Position numbers and translations under genes: made by a program. DNA of 64,000 nt, from positions 1 to 64,000 of the forward strand of contig WTXG01000082.1 in the NCBI GenBank assembly GCA_022496185.1, read 5' to 3'. The stretch is from Multifurca ochricompacta (lineage: Eukaryota > Basidiomycota > Agaricomycetes > Russulales > Russulaceae). The notes under the pieces are model-generated. The model did not search any database. It was not told the origin of the DNA and saw only the letters and a list, made by a program, of their open reading frames with translations. Positions 1-9,410 of this stretch are shown one piece after another (the first letter of the stretch is position 1; each line of letters starts with the position of its first letter).

Positions 1-329
1 AGGAATCGAATTGCTTTGGTTCTTTCTCCTACTTGGACATTAAGGTCGGTGTAGTGAGTAATCCTTCCAGCTCTATTGGCTGTTCCGTCTATATTCCAGA
101 TGTTTTTTTCCTGGGGGAGTTCCAGCATCCCCAAGCCCATGGTTCTTGCCATTCGCGGGCTAATGAAGTTATCGGTGGCCCCTGAATCTATCAGGATGTC
201 ACGGTCGGCCGTCCTCTGTGTAGTCTCGAAATGTACTGGTATTTTCAATGACTTGAAGTGACTAGTATACACAGAGGTTACATGTAATGCTCGTGCCCAG
301 GCCAACGGGGTAGAGCCAGTCAAAAATCC
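1..329 (-). CDS. Element A pol, N-terminal aspartic protease (partial)
   Basis: This is the start of the Pol polyprotein of a minus-strand Ty3/gypsy element, and it runs off the left edge of the window. The frame is open from the gag-pol junction at 321-329 to base 1, about 107 codons. It carries the retropepsin active-site motif DSGATDNF, which in this family cleaves the Gag-Pol precursor. The frame is -1 relative to gag. The same region in elements B, D and E starts with the closely similar ARALHVTSVY segment. Reverse transcriptase and integrase would lie outside the window, so activity cannot be judged. No stop or frameshift is seen in the visible part. Confidence 0.85.
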
Positions 330-1807
330 TTTTTGGCGAAAGCCTTCTCTATGAGAATGGCCCTCACTTCCTCACTTTCTTTCATCATGTTCGCCCATAT
401 CTCTTGCGCTTTCTCCTCCTTCGTCGGTGTTTTCTTCTCAACAGTAGGTGGATTGTTACGGATAGGCGTGACCGTCGCTTCCGCCACTCGCACTCCTTTC
501 TTCGGGCACTCCCTGGACATGTGGCCCAGTGCTTTGCAGCGAAAGCATCTTCCTTCCTTCATCAACGTTTGTCTTTCATCCTCTGTGAGCGCGACTCGTG
601 CTCTAGTCCTGTCAGCAGAGGTATCCATCGCATTTGGATCCCTCTGGGAAGCATGGGCGGGCTTAACTCCGAAAGCAGCCTTCCACTGGTCTCGGGTTTT
701 GCCTTTCTTGGTGTCGACTCCAAAGCGTGTCTGGAAGTCGAGGTAATCCTGCTGCTGTCGTCGAGCAGCATCCACCCATCCATCCCAGTCCTGGGGGTGA
801 TGGAATTGGATAATGTTTTTGACCAGTGGGTTAGGCAACCCTTGTGAGAACAGGTCTAACGTTGCCTCTTCATCTGTATCGTACCCAGCTCTGTTAGCCA
901 GGCTTCTGAATTTAGCCACATAGGCATCCAATTCTCCCTTTTCCATTTTAAGGGACTTCAATTCTCGGGCAGCCTTCTGCTTGGCCTGTCCGTCCGTAAA
1001 TGCGTCCTTGAATCTTTGGGCAACAGTTTCCCAAAGCACTTCACTGGTGGTGCGACGACCACTTTCAACTTGTTCATTCAGCCACTCCAGCTGTTCCATC
1101 GTCCAGTCATCTACTGCATCTCCTCGTATCAGAGATAGGAAGAGGTTGGCTTGTTGGAAGGGGTTAATGATTTGGGGAACGTCATGGTTGAAGTTTTTGA
1201 AGGTGGTGAACTCTAACATAAACTTCTTGCTCTGGGAGCGGTCCCCTGTGAATGTCTGAGGTAGCACTCCTGATAGCCGTCCTGAGGGCGGGGGTATGTT
1301 TGGTGGCATCATGACTGGTGGAGGTGGCGGGGGTGGAGGGGCTGGGTCTGGGAGTTGGGTGGCGATAGTGGACATCTTTTGTTTCGGCGGGGTGACGGTG
1401 CTGGTGGACTGTAGGGATATCTGAGGAGTTGTCAAAGCAGGGGCTCTGAACGTGACAACTGCCGGTGCAACTGGGGTTGTAGTCGACGCTAATACCAGTG
1501 CTTCTTCACTTTGTTCTTCTATGTACTCTTCTGGTTCAGAGTCCGTAACAATGGCCGGGGGATTCTCTCTCCACGGTCCTAATCCAAATTCAGGTGGGGC
1601 GGGTCCTGTGGTGACCCAAGAGTGTCGGCTGTCCGAGTATCGGATACGATACCAAACCCTCTTTTCGTCGTGATAGACGTAGTATCCAAACTCGGACTCA
1701 AAGTCTTTCCAGGTGGCAGAACCAAGTGTCTGTTGTGAAAGATTATTCTCGTCTCTTCGTTCGATGAGCTCTTCTTTAAACAAGGTCTGACTGTGGCTGG
1801 AAGCCAC
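320..1807 (-). CDS. Element A gag (intact, 495 codons)
   Basis: Structural Gag protein of the gypsy element. From the N-terminus there is a conserved module of about 120 residues with YYVYHD and RVWYRIRYSDS, a proline-rich linker near residues 130-185, a retrotransposon capsid-like region near 185-390 (SQSKKFMLEFTTFKNF, WLNEQVESG, AKFRSLANRAGY), and one CCHC zinc knuckle near 421-434 (CFRCKALGHMSREC) expected to bind the RNA genome. It is the only unbroken gag of this family here; the copies in B, D and E are interrupted. No ATG occurs in the first 140 or so codons. The frame opens at GTG (1805-1807) just inside the 5' LTR; the first ATG is at MSTIATQLP. Gag ends Lys-Asp-Phe-stop on a T5 run that overlaps pol. 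Confidence 0.9.
   Translation of the reverse strand: MASSHSQTLFKEELIERRDENNLSQQTLGSATWKDFESEFGYYVYHDEKRVWYRIRYSDSRHSWVTTGPAPPEFGLGPWRENPPAIVTDSEPEEYIEEQSEEALVLASTTTPVAPAVVTFRAPALTTPQISLQSTSTVTPPKQKMSTIATQLPDPAPPPPPPPPVMMPPNIPPPSGRLSGVLPQTFTGDRSQSKKFMLEFTTFKNFNHDVPQIINPFQQANLFLSLIRGDAVDDWTMEQLEWLNEQVESGRRTTSEVLWETVAQRFKDAFTDGQAKQKAARELKSLKMEKGELDAYVAKFRSLANRAGYDTDEEATLDLFSQGLPNPLVKNIIQFHHPQDWDGWVDAARRQQQDYLDFQTRFGVDTKKGKTRDQWKAAFGVKPAHASQRDPNAMDTSADRTRARVALTEDERQTLMKEGRCFRCKALGHMSRECPKKGVRVAEATVTPIRNNPPTVEKKTPTKEEKAQEIWANMMKESEEVRAILIEKAFAKKDF
321..329 (-). promoter_or_regulatory. Element A gag-pol -1 frameshift site (GGATTTTTG)
   Basis: The gag zero frame reads GAT TTT TGA (stop), while pol is open in the -1 frame as GGA TTT TTG. 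The P-site Phe tRNA on UUU can re-pair with UUU one base back on the T5 run while a stop codon occupies the A site. The same arrangement is in B (19475-19483), D (46193-46201), E (53762-53770), F (T5 at 43167-43171) and G (T5 at 32422-32426). Frameshifting itself is inferred from the frames. Confidence 0.6.
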
Positions 1808-1826
1808 GATGAGAGACTTGACTTGA

Positions 1827-2411
1827 TGTTACGCCCGGTGCGGGATGTTCCACACGACTTGTGTGACAGCGCGGTTCATAGGTTCAGGTAAGAAACCAAT
1901 AAGGCTTCTTGGAGATCGAATGGGATGAGTCAAAGTCAAAGGGGCGCTCCCTAAGACAATGTTGAGCAGAGAAGTACCAAAAGTACTTGAGACAACTGAG
2001 TCAGAGATCAAAGGGACGTCCAGAAGACAGGCACCGATGTATTCAATAAGTCAAGTCTGAGGTCTACAGCGTAGCTACAGCGGACTTATATACGTAACTC
2101 AACGGGCGTCTACAAGATAAGGATACGGAGTCAAGTGGGCCCAAATATACGGAAGCGGATGGCATAAAGTCTAGCTTCTGATAGGGTATTAAGTAAGTGT
2201 CCGGTCGTAGAGATAAGATGATAAGAAGATAAGGAGTCAAGCATAAGCAAACGTCGCGTCAACAGGTACAAAGCGGGTCACGGGGATGGAAGTAAGGCAT
2301 GTGACGGATCCCACGATGGGGACGTGATCGAGAAGTGTAAAGTAGGCGGCAAAGAGGGGTCATTGTTGGGGAGGTGGAAGAAAACGGGGGCGGATGGCAG
2401 AAGTCGTAACA
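1827..2411 (-). repeat. Element A 5' LTR (585 bp)
   Basis: Long terminal repeat of the family shared by A, B, E and the two solo LTRs. It starts TGTTACGCCC and ends CGTAACA on the plus strand (TG...CA ends) and reads right to left. A TATA-like TTATATACGTA lies near 2087-2097. It abuts the gag leader on its left. Its mate is outside the window, so the target duplication cannot be checked; the outer five bases are GATTG. Confidence 0.85.
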
Positions 2412-3260
2412 GATTGGCAGGGGTAACCCTGGGGTATCCTCATTGGTACCCGTACCCATACCTGTACCCATCACTATGGGTACAGGTAACCCATGGGTTA
2501 CCCATGGGTCACCCATGAAAATGTGTGCAAGTTCTTTACTTGCATTGTGCATTTTGGATGACTGGCCTGGGCCTTCCCGGACCAAGATGATACACAATGC
2601 GTTCATTTGTGGCTGCTTGAGATCCCTCAATGACTCTTGTTTTATGTTTAGAAGATTAAGATAATTTATTATTCCATTTTTATCTTATTATTCTGCTTTC
2701 AATTTTATACAAGCACAACTAAAATCCACCCCAGTATACAGAGATGATTAGATAGGATGTTATAGAACATTGATGAAAAGCCTGTCAGATAACCACACAG
2801 AATGCAAAAAAATTTGATGAACACATAGCAATTGGCAGGGGTAACCCCTGGATAATTGTTTTGATACCTGGGTTACCCATAAAATGAAACACATGCAAGT
2901 TCTTTACTTGCATTGCACATTTCAGACATCTGGCCCAGAACATCCCAGTCTAGGAGATATGCACTTGGACACAATGCATTCATTTATGGCTACTCAAGAT
3001 CCCTCAAAAATTGTTGGTTTATGTTCAGAAGATTAAATGGATCCTTTATTTACATTACTATTTTATTATTCTGCTTTCATTTCATACAAGTGCAACTGTC
3101 CTGGCACATTTAAGTCAACCTTCCTTAATAGGAAGGAGGTCAGACCACCATGCAATGCAATGTAGTCACTGCCCCATGCAGCTTGTAGATACATGCAGGC
3201 CTTGTTTCAGTAAACTAATTTGATAATTTGATTATATTATAGTCTAAAGTAGTCTAGAGA
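2412..3260. repeat. GGGTA/TACCC-rich repeat block, copy 1
   Basis: This block matches 22338-23357 over most of its length. It holds clustered palindromic GGGTA/TACCC motifs (2430-2515), then two diverged subunits of about 200 bp, each starting near GCAAGTTCTTTACTTGC (2526 and 2894) and running through a CTCAAGATCCCTCAA-like box into an AT-rich tail. It ends with a segment around AAGTCAACCTTCC (from about 3112). No coding capacity is seen. The motif style resembles subterminal repeats of hAT-type transposons, but no terminal repeats or target duplications could be fixed. Confidence 0.6.
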
Positions 3261-3492
3261 TGTAACACTCAGCAGGGCATTCTATGTGCAATGTGCATGG
3301 GTCAGCACAGGTCCATTACCTCAGCCAGGAGCCTAGCATAATAAGGCTAGGCTCTAGGCTACTGTCTAGCTTCAGAACGGATTAAAGTTTGGTGCTATAA
3401 TCAAGCACAGAGGGAGACAGGATGAGCCAGCCAGGTCTCTGCTGTGTCAAGGGTTGTTCTGGTCAAGCCCCTTCAAGATATGGAGTGCCTGC
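3261..3492. other. Spacer between repeat block 1 and copia C-
   Basis: About 230 bp with no ORF of note, no tRNA-like fold and no recognisable repeat. It is the left flank of the C- 3' LTR, whose outer five bases are CCTGC (3488-3492). Confidence 0.4.
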
Positions 3493-3997
3493 TGTTGAAC
3501 AGGCAAGACGTGCAGCATACTGACTGTGAAAGTTAGCAGGTAAGGCTAGAACAACAAGTTATACTTCAGAGGTTGAAGAAACTCTGTATTACTATTCTAC
3601 TGACCTAGAACGACAAGTTATCTACAAGAGACGTTAGTCAAAGGTATGATAGAAAGTATAGTAGAGGGGACTTACACTTCAGAGGTTGAAGAAACTCTGA
3701 AGTGAAAGAGATGAAACAGACACCCTTATATACTCCAAGGGATTGTCTGTGTGCACTGGGAATAAGTCCACAAGTGCCAGACAATAAACAAGAGGGATAA
3801 AGGCCATTGGCCAGTAAGGAATCACATGCTTGTACATCATTACTAAGGTACATCAGTCAGCTGCTGCAGAATGCGAGAAAGAAAGTAATAATGATATTGT
3901 AAAGAGTCCAAAACTCCGATATCTAATCTAATCCACTAAGTAGCTAATCTAATCTCCTGATGCCTGAAGCATCACCGAACATGTCTTATGTTCAACA
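3493..3997 (-). repeat. Copia C- 3' LTR (505 bp)
   Basis: It starts TGTTGAACA and ends TTATGTTCAACA on the plus strand and is the inverted counterpart of the C+ LTRs. A TATATA box lies near 3725-3732. A 10-bp stem CACTTCAGAG/CTCTGAAGTG (3675-3684 and 3695-3704) sits at the predicted start of R. Confidence 0.85.
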
Positions 3998-4156
3998 TCC
4001 CTCCATGCTGAAGGCATCTGGTCATAGATAGGTAACGAGTTGGATGAACACACTGCCATCTCAATTGAATGAGCATATTGCAGCCATGAACTCATTTCTG
4101 AGATGAGTTGATGAGAAGCATAGGGTCGAGTCCATGCATTTTGCTAGATTCGCTTA

Positions 4157-4642
4157 TAGTGATGTTCTGGCCTGGCTTGGCCCAAAAGCTGCGGCTTTGG
4201 CTCGGCCTGAGGTGGCTCTGGCTTTCCTGAAGTCTGGGCCGAGCCAAAGCTGCCACAGATGGCTTGGCCCAAGCCGTGGCTTTTGGCAGAGAAAATTTTA
4301 TGACATATAACTAGTAGTTATAGTTCAGCTAATCAAAATCTGACTTAGTGTGTTACATATTGCAAAGCTATATTGAAGAAAAAGTTTGAAATGCCGCAAT
4401 AAACATGATCACGTGACCCAAATCAACCACTTTGTGATCAGATTTCTACTGATTTTGATGATTGCTATTGCACTTGTATGTGCTGTTGAAAGCCGCGGCC
4501 TGAGCCGGCAGCTTTGGCTTTTAATTTCTCTGAGCCAGGCCAAAGCCCTTGCTGGGCCATCACAACGGCCTGGCTTGGCCCAGCCCAAACAGGCCCAGCT
4601 TGGCCCGGCTTCCGGCTTTGAGCTGGGCCAGGCACATCACTA
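4157..4642. mobile_element. hAT-type MITE (486 bp) inside copia C-
   Basis: A non-coding insertion flanked by the 8-bp direct repeat TTCGCTTA (4149-4156 and 4643-4650). It has short inverted ends TAGTGATGT...ACATCACTA. An 8-bp duplication with TAGNG-type ends is the signature of hAT transposons. The subterminal 150 bp on both sides is packed with GGCTTGGCCC and GCTTTGGCT motifs in both orientations, as expected of transposase-binding sites; the centre is AT-rich. C+ lacks this insert at the matching position. No transposase is encoded, so it would depend on an autonomous hAT elsewhere. Confidence 0.8.
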
Positions 4643-4756
4643 TTCGCTTATGCAAACTGAAACCCTACACACCTCTTGCGTCACTCATCCAGGTCGAGAA
4701 TGTGCTCTTTCATGGTGGAAGAGTGAGAACGGTCTCACATCTCCAGATTCCAGCTC

Positions 4757-7163
4757 TTATCCCAGCACTAACCCAAGTCCATTGACCATAATGTCAAAGG
4801 ATGCTCTTGCCAGAGACTTTGTGAAGCCATCTGCCAGCATCTCACCAGTGGGAGTTTGCACTAATTCAATTATGTGCAATTCTATGTATCCCCTAATGGC
4901 ATGGTACTTGATGGGTATGTGCTTTGACTGCCTTCCTGTGACAGGGTTTAATGCTAGATCTACAGCACCCTTATTGTCACAGTGGAGTAGTATAGGGGAG
5001 GATACCTCAAACCCTAATTCCTCCATAAAAGTCCTGTACCACGCTGCCTGATTTGCAGCCTCAGAGAGGCTCATATATTCAGCCTCTGTGGTGGACTGTG
5101 CTACTGTCTTCTGCTTTCTGGAGCACCAGGATATGGCACCATTAGCTAAGAAGAACATGTAGCCTGAGGTAGAGTGGCAGTCCTCTTGATCTCCCCATGA
5201 GGAATCTGCAAAGCCATGAAGGCCACTCTCCCCATTCCCTCCAGAATACCACAACTTGCAGTCTTTTGTATTATTAAGATACTTTAAGACATATTTTGCA
5301 AGTCACATATGATCTTGAGAGGGGTTGGAAGCATATTGACTAAGGTGTGCCACAGCAAAACTGATGTCCAGTCTGCTTCCAATCTGCACCCATAGCAGAG
5401 ACCCCATCAACTGTTGATACTTCTTTATTTCAGAAGTAGATGCCTGGCCATCAAACTTGACCAGATGTACATCAGCGCCAGAGGGAAGAGGAGTATATAC
5501 TCGGTTGGAATCCCTCATCCCAAACTTCTCAATGATAGATAAAACATAGGCTGCTTGATCAATCTCCAGTGTCTTGTTAGGATGATCCCTGGTGATGTTA
5601 ACTCCAAGGTATGACTGGATTTCTCCCAAGTCAGTCATCTCATATCGATTAGATAGAGCTGACTTCAGCCATGTTATCTTATCATTGGAAGATCCAAGTA
5701 TAGTTATGTCATCTACATAGAGAATGACATAGAGTGAATCATCCCCCTCCTTTTGATGAAACACATATACTCCTGCATCAGAGTACATCTGAGTAAAGCC
5801 CAGTTCATTAAGAACTGCATGGAATTGCAGATTCCATGCTTGAGAAGCTTGTTTGAGGCCATATAATGCTTTTTGTAGCCTACAAACTTTGGACTCTTCA
5901 CCAGCAATGACAAAACCAACTGGTTGCTCCATATAAATTTCCTCATCCAGGTTGCCATGTAGGAATGCTGATTTGACATCCATTTGGTGGATTTCCCAAT
6001 CCTCTAGCGTAGCTAGTGCTAGTAATAATCTAAGAGATTCAAATCTGGCGACTGGGGAAAATGTTTTGTCAAAGTCCACCCCTTCTATTTGGGTGAAACC
6101 TTTTGCCACAAGCCTAGCACGAAACCATCCATCTGGTTTCAGCTTAAAAACCCATTTTGATTTGACTGCCTTCCTTCCTTCTGGAAGATTTTCAAGGCGC
6201 CACACATTGAGTTTATCTAAGGCATCAATTTCATATTTACATGCCTCAAGCCATTCACTGGCATTATCAGACTGCATCGCCTCCTGAAAAGTCAGGGGAT
6301 CTCTATAAGAGACTCCTGTGGCATTTAGCAACTCCATATGCCCAAGTCTGGAAGAACCCTGCACAAACTCTGCATTGTCCTCATTATAAAATCGAGGATT
6401 CATGCGATGTGAACATTTGGGACAGGCAGTATCAAGATCTAAATCTTCCTGCACAGCCCTGTCATGTTGTTGAGAGTGTGGACTTTCCCTAGTAAAAACT
6501 GGTTGGGGAAGTCTGCCAACATTCTTCTTAGATTGTCTTTTGGCACGGGTTCTCTGGGGGAGTTCTGATGGTTCCATTATTTGGGATGGAGGTGTCTGAT
6601 AGATAGTAACATCATGTGTGTCTACATCTCTTTCAGGTGTGGTAGGCTCAGGATTTATTTGAGGAGGTTCCACTACCTCCTGTTCCTCAACCTCGGCATC
6701 CTTGTCTTCAGGAGCCTGAGGAACTGTGGCTATTGCTGGTTGAGGCTGGACAGGCCTCTCAACTTCTAACACAAAAGGCGTAACTTTTTCCTTTTGTTTT
6801 CCCTTGCTGTCCTTTACAAGGTTAGATGGAAAGGATCCTTCATCAAATGTCACATCTCTTGACAATATGAAGGATCGAGTATGCATATCCCATAGAAGAT
6901 ATCCTTTAGAATGGGGTGCATACCCGACAAAGACTGTCTCCCTGGCTTTATGATCCAGTTTACATCTTTTATCCTCTGGGACAGTGTAGTAGGCTAAGCA
7001 GCCAAATATTTTAAAGTAGGAGACATCTGGAATGTCCCCATCCAGAAGCTCAAGCAGTGTCCTCCACTTATTAGAACAAATGGGTGTTCTGTTGTATATG
7101 TGACAGGCTGTTTGCACTGCACATTCCCAGAAGCCAAGGGAAAGACCAGCATGATGCAGCATG
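4757..7163 (-). pseudogene. Copia C- pol remnant (integrase C-terminus, RT, RNase H)
   Basis: Minus-strand copia Pol. From the N-terminal side it shows the last part of integrase (HHAGLSLGFWECAVQTACH, CHIYNRTP), a variable acidic linker, RVT_2 reverse transcriptase (KWVFKLKPDGWFRARLVAKG, catalytic YVDD at LYVILYVDDITILG), and RNase H ending in EAEYMSLSEAANQAAWYRTF and MVNGLGLVLG. One in-frame TGA near 5303 stands where C+ has CGA (HMRLAKY), splitting the frame. The N-terminus is cut off by C+ at 7164. It is close to the C+ protein throughout, so both belong to one family. Confidence 0.9.
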
Positions 7164-7670
7164 TGTTGAACACAGAAGATGTTCAGTGATGCTTCAGGCA
7201 TCAGGTGATTAGATTAGCTACTTTGTAGATTAGATTAGATACCGGAGTTTCGGACTTTTACATTATCATTATTACTTTCTTTCTCACATTCCGCAGTAGC
7301 TGACTGATGCACCATGTAACATGAGATTTCTGTAATGGCCAATGGCCTTTCTCCCTCATGTTTATTTGTTTGGACCTTGTCCGGCACTTGTGGACTTATT
7401 CCCAGTGCACAGACCATCCCTTGGATAGTATATAAGGGTGTCTGTTTCGTCTCTTACACTTCAGAGTTTTCTTCACATCTGAAGTGTAAGTCCCATTTCT
7501 CTTACTTACTACTATACCTTTGACTAACCGTCTCATGTAGATAACTTGTCTTTCTAGGTGTGTAGTATAGTATAATAGAGTTTTCTTCACCTCTGAAGTA
7601 TAACTTGTCTTTCTAGCTTAACCCGCTAACTCTTCACAGTCAGTATGCTGCGCCTCATGCCTGTTTAACA
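7164..7670 (+). repeat. Copia C+ 5' LTR (507 bp)
   Basis: It starts TGTTGAACACAG and ends GCCTGTTTAACA. A TATATAAGG promoter box lies near 7429-7437, followed about 20-25 nt later by a strong hairpin. It was inserted into, or recombined with, the integrase region of C-. Confidence 0.88.
7453..7490 (+). promoter_or_regulatory. Hairpin at predicted RNA 5' end of copia C+
   Basis: A perfect 13-bp stem CTTACACTTCAGA (7453-7465) pairs with TCTGAAGTGTAAG (7478-7490) around a 12-nt loop, just downstream of the TATATAAGG box. It should therefore sit at or near the start of the genomic RNA. The same stem is present in the C+ 3' LTR (near 14070-14101), in C- (3675-3704), and with different paired bases in the LTR-like repeats at 25.0-25.4 kb. 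Confidence 0.65.
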
Positions 7671-7682
7671 GGTTATGGGCCC
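7671..7682 (+). other. Copia primer-binding site, half-tRNA iMet type
   Basis: GGTTATGGGCCC directly abuts the LTR. Its reverse complement, GGGCCCATAACC, matches the anticodon stem-loop of initiator tRNA-Met (CAT anticodon in the middle). Drosophila copia is known to be primed by an internally cut initiator tRNA paired at this type of site. The match stops after 12 nt. Confidence 0.7.
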
Positions 7683-8591
7683 TGGGCATGCTCAACTGAC
7701 TCATTTTATTTGATCAGTCCAACCTTTCTTCAAGCTCACTGCTTCAAGACTCTTCTCTCCCAATCACCGTCACAGTGAGCTTTGATTTCATTCTCTCTTG
7801 CCCTTAACTGTCCACAAGGTGGTGCGCTTTATGTGCCCACCTTGAACTGTCTGGCTAGTCCCTCAGGGGATTCTTGCAAGAGGTGATGAGGGACCCTAAG
7901 CGGGTGAAACACCTTGAGCTCCTCATGTGTGCTCTAAGTAAATAGTATTCATAGTTGTAGCTGGGTTTTCATCCCATCCATAGTCTTAGTAGGCCGCTTG
8001 CCCAGAAGGCTTGGGGCTATAGGTTCAGTCAATGCTTGGCTTGATCCGTAAGCCAGGTTTAGCGACCTGCAGGTAGAGTTTAGGGTCTAGAACAAGGCAT
8101 GGGTAGTCACTCCCATGACGCTTGGGCTCGATACAAGTAGGCTTGAACTACTATAGTATTTACACAGTAGCTAGAGGGTTTTGTCTCTGGGCAGAAGTAC
8201 CTGCTGCTTTCATTGGGGGTTCGCCCCAACCAGAGGAAACCTAATAGTTTACTACAGTCATGGCCCCAATCATCTAGGGCTTAATCATGGACTCCACCAC
8301 CAGCACTAGAGGAAGGGCTCTATACCCTTTGTCTCTAGTGGAACTTGTGGTTGGCTCCTCCATGACATGACTCCCCATCTATTTACACAATGTCCCCCTG
8401 ATGTGGGCTTAGGACTTGTTGTAGATGGCGCTAGACAGTCTACTATACTACTTAGAAGTCACACATCAGAGGCAGGACTTTTTAAGTTCTGAAGCATAGC
8501 GCCACAGAATGGACGGGCCCTCTTCAATGAGACCTGGACAACTGGTTCTAACTGCTCCTTGGAACCAGGATCAATTTTTTTAATCATCTCA
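7683..8591 (+). other. Copia C+ 5' leader
   Basis: About 0.9 kb between the primer site and the first gag ATG. No ORF of note is seen on the plus strand. It would be untranslated leader and is long for a copia element; packaging signals are expected here but none could be recognised. Confidence 0.5.
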
Positions 8592-9410
8592 AAATGTCTT
8601 CCATCGTCTTCCCTCCCACTTTCAAGTTCGATAAACTTGATGGCTCAAATGGCAGCAATGGTTGGTGTCCTTCACTGCCTGCTGAGGATAATGGGATGAA
8701 GAGGCACATCACACATGATGCCCTGAGTTCCTGAATCCTCCCAAGCCAGAGGATGGAGAAAAGGATGACAGTACGCCAAACGCTTTGCACAATGGTTGGA
8801 GCCTATGTACCTAGAGTGGAACAGAGTGGAGGAAGTCCTCATGGGAGTTCTGGTGATGGTTACATCACCAGAAACATACTCCCAAATTGCCTCTGACAGA
8901 ACTTACCCTTCTGTCAATGCCAAGTATGAGCGTTTGGAATCACTCTATGGCTCAGTGGTAGCATGGCCACCTACAACTTGTGGTGTTCTGTATCCTCCTT
9001 CCGCTTGGAAGAAGGAAAGCAATTCAGACCCCAGTTGCAGCATGTGTTGGATGTGAGGAGTACTCTCAAGGAAAATGGGATGGAGATCGAGATCTCCAGT
9101 GAGCTTTATTTGCTCCAATCCCTACCTCCATCCTACAATGCCATTGCTGGCTCTATCCTGGCGTCAGGTCCTCCTGACCGCCTTTCCCCTCAGGATCTCG
9201 TACAGAGATTCCTAAATGAGGAAAGCCGACTTGCCGGCCCCACAGGAAGTGGTGTTGGGGCTGCCCTTAACAAGGCAGCCCATGTCAACAAAAAAAAAAT
9301 AAAAAACAAGTATCATTCATGCCACAACCTGCAGGTGCATCATCGTCCAATGATGTTACCTGCTTCTATTGCCAGAAGCCAGGCCACAAGGCAATGAATG
9401 TTGGCAAAGG
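8592..9410 (+). pseudogene. Copia C+ gag remnant
   Basis: It starts ATG TCT TCC (MSSIVFPPTFKFDKLDGSN, a typical copia Gag opening) and is broken by several frameshifts and stops up to about 8960. The longest clean part (8963-9397) shows the UBN2-like Gag core with LQSLPPSYNAIAGSILASG and LSPQDLVQRFLNEESR. It ends at a CCHC knuckle near 9357-9400 (CFYCQKPGHKA then EC), where another frameshift falls. Gag would form the virus-like particle. It is non-functional as written. Confidence 0.85.

Larger units (their letters stand above)
3493..7163 (-). mobile_element. Ty1/copia element C-, 5' half missing
   Basis: A minus-strand copia element that keeps its 3' LTR (3493-3997), the polypurine tract beside it (reverse complement of TCCCTCCATGC at 3998-4008), the end of pol, and pol sequence up to the C-terminal part of integrase. 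At 7163/7164 it stops abruptly where the left LTR of C+ begins. Its gag, protease, integrase core and 5' LTR do not reappear on the far side of C+ (22338), so part of the locus was lost. A 486-bp MITE lies in its 3' untranslated region. Confidence 0.85.

Noticed and set aside
333..847. Plus-strand ORFs of 137 and 147 codons over the left end
   Set aside because: They are antisense shadows of element A gag; the minus strand carries the conserved Gag sequence with its zinc knuckle.
2428..2515. GGGTA/TACCC repeats as telomere or CRISPR-like sequence
   Set aside because: They are irregular, palindromic and short, lack TTAGGG arrays, and have no spacer structure.
4386..5051. Plus-strand ORF of 221 codons
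   Set aside because: It runs across the MITE and antisense to copia RNase H, has no conserved motif, and its first part is non-coding transposon sequence.
8030..8160. Possible tRNA gene in the copia leader (GGGCTCGATAC-like T-loop)
   Set aside because: No acceptor stem or anticodon arm could be paired.
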